Shown: positions 59,254 through 64,000 of the stretch, piece by piece
Layout: each line of letters begins with the position of its first letter
How positions within the stretch are numbered: the first letter of the stretch is position 1
Source of the DNA: G963665215 sp963665215
Lineage (GTDB): Bacteria > Chloroflexota > Dehalococcoidia > Lucifugimonadales > CAUZJF01
NCBI GenBank assembly: GCA_963665215.2
Contig: CAXXWW010000011.1
Span: 124,001 to 188,000 of the forward strand
Length of the DNA: 64,000 nt
Direction of reading: 5' to 3'
The notes under the pieces: model-generated
Databases searched by the model: none
Seen by the model: only the letters and a program-made list of their open reading frames with translations
What the model was told of the DNA's origin: nothing
Program-made: the position numbers and the translations under genes

Positions 59254-59884
59254 TTGGCGGTCCCTGCGGGATTGAGGCAGATAAAGAGAATGCGGGGCCT
59301 TGGTCGATGCCTAGACTGTCCATCCGGGGCAGCGACATCGCCCAACCGGTGAAGTGGCTACCATTGGGTTGGGTATGGAATTTCCAGCGATGGAGGGCAC
59401 TGCCCTTCTGACCGCTCAGACATGTCAGGGTTGTAGGACAGAGATCCTTGGAGGCCTTATAGGCTACCCAGCCACAATTCGAAGACGGTTCTGTCTACCG
59501 TATACGTTGGTGGGCCTGCACGTATCGAATTGCGAACTTTTCGCTGGGAGGTCCAGATATAGGGAAAGGGCCAGCCGACCCCGGTTAGCCCCCTACGAGC
59601 CTCCGGCCCACCGGGTTGGAGGCTCGTCCACTCTGTCAAGGGCGGTCCCGTCTCTCCAACAGCGGACGGCGAAGACACCCCCTATTTTCGACGCTGTGCC
59701 CCTGCAAAGACAAGACCGGACGTGGCTGTTTCGCCAGAGCATTGGCCAAGGCCCTCCCGGTCAGCAGACGCCGCCCAAGTCTGTCGAGAGGGACGGTTGC
59801 GGTCGGCGCAGGGGGCTGTCCTTCACGTCGGCCCTAGCGCTAACGCCCCCCGATTTTTGCTTTGGATAGGCCGGGGGCTGGGTC
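59254..59884. other. Intergenic, no gene seen; contains one strong hairpin
   Basis: About 630 bp after the CBASS operon with no family-like frame on either strand. It contains the hairpin at 59595-59627. Confidence 0.5.
59595..59627. terminator. Hairpin downstream of the CBASS operon
   Basis: Perfect 10-bp arms ACGAGCCTCC / GGAGGCTCGT around a 13-nt loop. No T-run, and it is 340 bp after the last stop, so a terminator role is only possible. Confidence 0.4.
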
Positions 59885-60083
59885 ATGACTCTACTCAGAC
59901 GCCGCATTCTTGTTTCCCTGGCCCTCACGAGGGCCGCCCTCATCGCCGCCCTTCTGGTCATACCCTGGGCGGTCAACGCCCAGAGCGAACCCACCGTACC
60001 GAGCAACGTCACCGCCCGGCCAGTTGACGGCGGCGTACTCCTTACCTGGGACGCCCCCACCGAGGACGCCGGGTCGGTTCACC
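59885..60083 (+). pseudogene. Start of a secreted fibronectin-type-III protein, truncated
   Basis: ATG 59885 gives a signal peptide (LIAALLVIPWAVNAQ) and the first half of a FnIII domain (VPSNVTARPVDGGVLLTWDA). The frame stops eight codons later at 60091 where unrelated sequence begins. Confidence 0.75.
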
Positions 60084-60211
60084 GGCTCTAGTGGGTCGAT
60101 GTAGATGCCCTTGACGCGGTGCGCGTAGCATGGCAACAGGGCCTTCGGCGCGTCAAGGTTGTCCCCGTGTATGATCAGGTTATCATCCTCACCTGATGAC
60201 CGACCCCTCAA
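60084..60211 (-). pseudogene. Fragment of a type III-like DNA methyltransferase (Mod)
   Basis: The minus strand reads DNLIIHGDNLDAPKALLP, HRVKGIYIDP and then breaks before the PY of the DPPY motif. This is the start of a Mod-type adenine methylase. It meets the FnIII fragment at about 60083, so this is a recombination junction. Confidence 0.7.
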
Positions 60212-61091
60212 CCCCCCGGACTCATCGCCCGCCGCCTTCGTATCATGATGAAGCCAGCGCCCCCCAAGACCGCGAGGCCCACGACTAGAGAGGCCGACAT
60301 GACGACTATACTGTTCGCTCTCTGGCCGGTTCCAGCGACGGCCGTGTGTTCAGTAGGGAGATCGGAGGACAGAGCGCTACTGTTGTCAACTCCAGCCGAT
60401 GGTCGCTGCCCAGGCTCGACGTTCCACCGAGATGGAGGAGTGAAAACCTCCTCGACGATTAACCCCACAGCGTCTACAGGTATCGACAACTGGCTCAACA
60501 GCTGAGGCAAAGCTGCGGCGGTCCCTGGCACATCCAGGGTTTGCAGATGGATGATTGTGCGCCACTCCGGTCTATTGTCGTGCGCTTCCTGAATGTCATT
60601 GAGAGGCCAAACGACCGCAGGTTCCCCGGCGTATCGGTTGATGTTGTATCCGAGCTGCGCCGAGGTTATCCCCAAGGTATTCCCAGAGCTGCGCGCGAAC
60701 CTATCGAGTATTATCGACCAGCGCCATAGCTCCTCGTAGTCGTGATTTACTGGAATGATCTCTACGTTGTCTTCATTGAGCCCGCGTTTCTTCGACTGAA
60801 TCACCGCACTCTTTGCGGTTGCTATCTGTGAATCATCCCCGTTCGGTATCTTCACTTGAACGTATGCTTTGTCCGTCGATTGCCAACCTGCAATGCGGAT
60901 GTCGGGATTCCTCTCCCACTTTAGACAGGAATCATAAGTGCCGTTGCCACCCATGATCTCGCCGCAGTTCCCCCTCAGCACCGGAAAGTTGGTGACATCT
61001 ACGTCCGAAATGTCGAAACCATCGCTCCCAGGATCCTGACCTGCCCCCCCCGCACCGCCGGCGCCCCCCGGCCACAACTCTCGAAAAGCTT
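60208..61091 (-). pseudogene. Secreted membrane-anchored protein, 3' piece
   Basis: Gly-rich start (WPGGAGGAGGAG), a central domain (ERNPDIRIAGWQSTDKAYV) and one C-terminal transmembrane helix (IVVMSASLVVGLAVLGGAGF) with a basic end. When the MITE and one AAGCTT repeat are removed it joins the 5' piece (61260-61761) as 462 codons. Not recognised as a known family. Confidence 0.75.
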
Positions 61092-61253
61092 GATTCTCTC
61101 GTAAAAAGTCTGTGTAGGTTGAATTAGAACAAACGTACCCACACCTGGGTACAATATACAGTCTCTGTTCCGCACACTACCCCAACATACGGTAGCGCGC
61201 AGATGTGCTAAATCGCTGGAACTTCCTCAAAACGGGTTTTTAACGAGGGAATC
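61092..61253 (-). mobile_element. MITE, copy 3 (162 bp)
   Basis: Reverse orientation to copies 1 and 2, with one extra A near an end. 6-bp duplication AAGCTT (61086-61091, 61254-61259). It splits the secreted-protein gene. Confidence 0.93.
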
Positions 61254-61259
61254 AAGCTT

Positions 61260-61761
61260 GCCACCCTCCATAGGACCGCCTCGCTTCGGCACGCCCCGGT
61301 AAGAGCTGGATGTCTTGATAGACTGACGACTCTGGAAGCATGTACCCTTTGCCAATTGACAGAACTCCACTACCGCACCCGTAAGGTTCTAGAACGCATT
61401 CGTGCTCACCGGTTCGCCGAGCCTCTTCCTGAGCTGTCCGCCGCATGTAGTCCAGAGCGTCATTTCCTACACGGTCGTCCTGTGTCAGAAAGATGAACAA
61501 CCCCCTGGCTACGCCGTAGATTGCGTCGACCTCGATTATCCTTGCGTTGTGAGCCTCCTCCAGAACATGACAGTGGAGCGGGTCAGTCGACAGTGCGCCC
61601 CCAAAGCAGTCGTCGACCGGGTCGTCCGCGTACACAGGCGATTGAAGTCCGAGAGCCAAAACGAACAACAGTGTGGCCAGGGCAGCGATCGACAGCCTTA
61701 CCGACACCTGCGTTTTAGTTAAGGACTGATGTCTCATATAATATCCTCCTGCTTCTGGCAC
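61260..61761 (-). pseudogene. Secreted membrane-anchored protein, 5' piece
   Basis: Signal peptide (RLSIAALATLLFVLALGLQS, then YADDPVDDCFGG) and a Cys-containing domain with DALDYMRRTAQEEARR. The true start may be ATG 61737 (MRHQSLTK), just inside the longest frame. The current frame ends with TGA formed at the MITE edge. Confidence 0.75.
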
Positions 61762-61862
61762 TATCGAGACTGAAGCAGCCAGAAAACCCTAATCAGTAGC
61801 TCCGAACCGCCACTGCCTCTCATTGCGCTTCAGCCTTCGCTATTTCCATGTCCAGAGGAACC

Positions 61863-63042
61863 TCAAGCGGGACATGCGTCGGTCCTACCGGTAACTGGCG
61901 CAGACCAGAATCCCCACTCCGCGTCGTAGGGCGTGCCGTCGCCGTAAGCCCGCACGACAAACTCGTACGTCGTATTGCAGGAAAGGGGACTGAGGGAGGC
62001 TGGCGAGGAAACGACAGAGTTCGTGGCGTCAATCCAAGAATCTGTCCCCGTTGCCCTGTATTCAAACTCGTAGCCTGTCGTATTGGACACTGTGTTCCAA
62101 GCGAGGGTTACGCTGTTCGTACTGGTAGCAGTCACTCTCAGGTTTTGTGGTGCAGGTGGCAGATGGAGCGTGGTGCCTCCGTCAGAGCCGTAATCACTGC
62201 AATGGCCATCCGCAACGGTTTCGTCAGCCTCAAAGGCGCACAGCCGAACCCGGACGGAAAACTCGCCATTCTGCTGTGCGACCGGAATGTTTGCCACGTC
62301 GAAGCGCGCAACCGGGCCAGGCGTATCGTCGGTGACCTCCCGAGAAACCTCCTGCTTATAGACAGAGCCGAAGGTATCGGTAACCTGCGATGTGACCGTT
62401 CCGACCTTCCGATACAGGACGGCCTCGTAGGCTAATCCTGGCCCATGGCCGAAGTCCTTCATATCGAAGGTAGCGACGATTGTCCTGCCTGCTTCGTCCA
62501 TCTCAAGACCTTCGTCGAAATCGTCATTGAGTGCTGGGAGAGGTCTGATTTCGTCCAAGAGCCAATCATAATCCTGGAGCAGTGACTCAGTATATATCCG
62601 CTCAATGGGTATGAATAAACCTTCGTCAGCTGCTCCAGCGTAGTGAACTCCTACGAGAAGAACCTCTCTCACCGCACCCACGCTGCCAGTCTTCTCAACA
62701 AAGACTGGTGAGCCGCTATCGCCACCTTCAGATTGATACAAAGTCCAAACTAGGCATTCGATAAAGAAGTCGTCACCCGGATCGTTCGGGTCCCTGTCTC
62801 GGTCATTGTCACCCGTGCCCAGAGGGTTGCCGGGGCAGGTTCGGTCGGGGTCAGCGAATACCTTGATAGTTCCCGATGTCCAACCGGTAGTTCTGCCAAC
62901 CTTGTGCACAGTGTCGTGAGAGTCAGGAGGCCTGGCGCCAACGATCCTGAACTGATTCGAGGAATGTTCGTCGAAGTGCTGGATCGAAAGTCCATCCGCC
63001 TGATTCAATAAGTTCTTCACTGCGGGTCTAAAGATGCGACTG
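61863..63042 (-). pseudogene. Trypsin-like serine protease with C-terminal FnIII domain, N-terminus removed
   Basis: Keeps VGRTTGWTSGTI and the catalytic Ser loop (YQSEGGDSGSPVFVEK), then a linker and one FnIII domain (PPAPQNLRVTATSTNSVTLA, ending VTGRTDACPA). The His and Asp parts of the triad are missing because IS256 copy C begins at 63043. An in-frame start inside the IS (63131) would prepend 30 residues, but the product would lack two of three catalytic residues. Confidence 0.8.
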
Positions 63043-64000
63043 GAGGTTACGTCAATAGGTGTGTAAACGACATCAGGCGGCGACCTTCTCAGCCGTTGAT
63101 TCAATGGCGATTCCATCCGCATACTGTGCACCGAGATAGACGTCTTCGATCAACTCAGGGGCCTTCAGACGCCTGAAGCGCTGTTCGGCGACCATCAACA
63201 TTTTCCAGATCACCGCTATCGCCCGATCGACCCTCTTGTAGCGCTTGGCGGCATCGGTCCGAAGCCTGAGGGCCGCGAAGGGTGATTCTACCGGGTTCGT
63301 CGTGCGAAGGTGCCCCCAGTGCTCCTTTGGGAAGTCATAGAAGGTGACCATGCGGTCCCAGTCCCGCTCCAAGGCCTCTGAGGCCGCCTCGTAGGAATGG
63401 TCGCCGCACCACCTGGTGAACACCGTCCTGAGCCGCTCAGCCTCTGTCCGAGTCGGCGCGTAGGGGATAGTACGCAGCATGAGCTTGGCCTGGTCCTGTC
63501 GTCGCTTTGGAAGCTTGGCGAGCACGTTTACGATCTTGTGGTTCCAGCAGCGTTGCTCTGCCGCCTGCGGATAGACGTTGCGCAGAGCTCCCCAGATGCC
63601 CAGGTGTCCGTCTCCAACCACCAGCCTCGGGCAGCTCAAGCCCCGGCGCTTGATGTCCCTGAGCACCTCGGACCAGTTCTCTGTGGACTCCCTGTATCCG
63701 GGAACAGCGCTCACCACCACCTTGCTCCCGTCGCTCAGGGCCGCCATTACCACCAGTACCGCCGCCTTCTCCTTCTCAAGACCAGCCTTGACGTAGACTC
63801 CATCCACCCACATGTAGACCACTTCCAGGTCATCGAGGGGCCGGCTGCGCCATTGGGCAAGCTCATCGTTCCACTTATCCTTCAACCGGGCCACCGTGCT
63901 CGCCGATACCGGTGCGTCCTCTCCCAGCAGCCCCCGCAAAGCCAGATCGAAGTCGCCTTCGGATAGACCGTGCAGGTACAGCTCGGGGATCAACTCAGCA
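63043..64000 (-). mobile_element. IS256-family element, copy C (runs off window)
   Basis: Begins with the same GAGGTTACGTCAATAGG end. The left flanking octamer is TGCGACTG; the other side is outside the window, so a duplication cannot be tested. Confidence 0.93.
63073..64000 (-). CDS. IS256-family transposase (copy C, partial)
   Basis: The C-terminal 309 residues visible match copy B closely (one Gln to Arg near KLPKR), with both visible catalytic acids. The N-terminus is beyond 64000. Confidence 0.92.
   Translation of the reverse strand, partial: AELIPELYLHGLSEGDFDLALRGLLGEDAPVSASTVARLKDKWNDELAQWRSRPLDDLEVVYMWVDGVYVKAGLEKEKAAVLVVMAALSDGSKVVVSAVPGYRESTENWSEVLRDIKRRGLSCPRLVVGDGHLGIWGALRNVYPQAAEQRCWNHKIVNVLAKLPKRRQDQAKLMLRTIPYAPTRTEAERLRTVFTRWCGDHSYEAASEALERDWDRMVTFYDFPKEHWGHLRTTNPVESPFAALRLRTDAAKRYKRVDRAIAVIWKMLMVAEQRFRRLKAPELIEDVYLGAQYADGIAIESTAEKVAA

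Overview
Taxonomy: the window looks like a GC-rich bacterial chromosome, most plausibly a Chloroflexota member of the Dehalococcoidia/SAR202 type. This is inferred from gene content: HrcA/CIRCE-controlled groESL, several Gfo/Idh/MocA oxidoreductases, a D-aminoacylase-like amidohydrolase, lipoproteins with Pro/Thr-rich linkers, and frequent GTG/TTG starts. There is no rRNA or tRNA here to confirm it.

Layout. 1-2.7 kb: a TPP-riboswitch-controlled thiamine-binding lipoprotein (thiB, cut by the window edge) and an unusual DUF4382 + NMT1-like lipoprotein. 2.95-9.33 kb: one two-component system (histidine kinase + NarL-type regulator) broken by three insertion sequences of three families (IS256, IS1380, IS630). 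9.5-13.5 kb: a MITE, SDR genes, and an IS256 copy joining two truncated genes. 13.7-28.7 kb: the housekeeping-like core (broken YprB-like exonuclease, cupredoxin lipoprotein, otsB, an ftsZ paralogue or homologue, PAC2 protein, amidohydrolase, hrcA, groL, groS, two MocA-type oxidoreductases). 28.8-41.4 kb: a patchwork of IS1380 copies, an IS3 remnant, repeats and small lipoprotein or membrane genes. 41.4-59.3 kb: a defence island with an IS-split nuclease-methyltransferase, a DUF6932/XRE pair, an IS1202-like element, an OLD-type ATPase, a Crp-like regulator and a CBASS operon. 59.9-64 kb: broken secreted-protein genes, then a third IS256 copy running off the end.

Most notable: a CBASS anti-phage operon at 54.0-59.3 kb. 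It has a TIR-SAVED effector, a CD-NTase, an E2-E1 conjugation protein (Cap2) and, where a JAB-type Cap3 would be expected, an unrelated protein with a HEMIH (HExxH) metallopeptidase motif. A 161-bp MITE splits the effector exactly between TIR and SAVED, and removing it with one target repeat restores a single 444-codon frame. A second, truncated Cap2 C-terminus lies 15 kb away at 40.67-40.99 kb. The MITE has three copies here, and two of them split genes in this precisely reversible way.

A general theme is a recent insertion burst. Seven insertions have exact target-site duplications and lie inside genes whose frames close perfectly when the insert is removed. Other copies lack duplications and join unrelated gene fragments, which points to recombination between copies.
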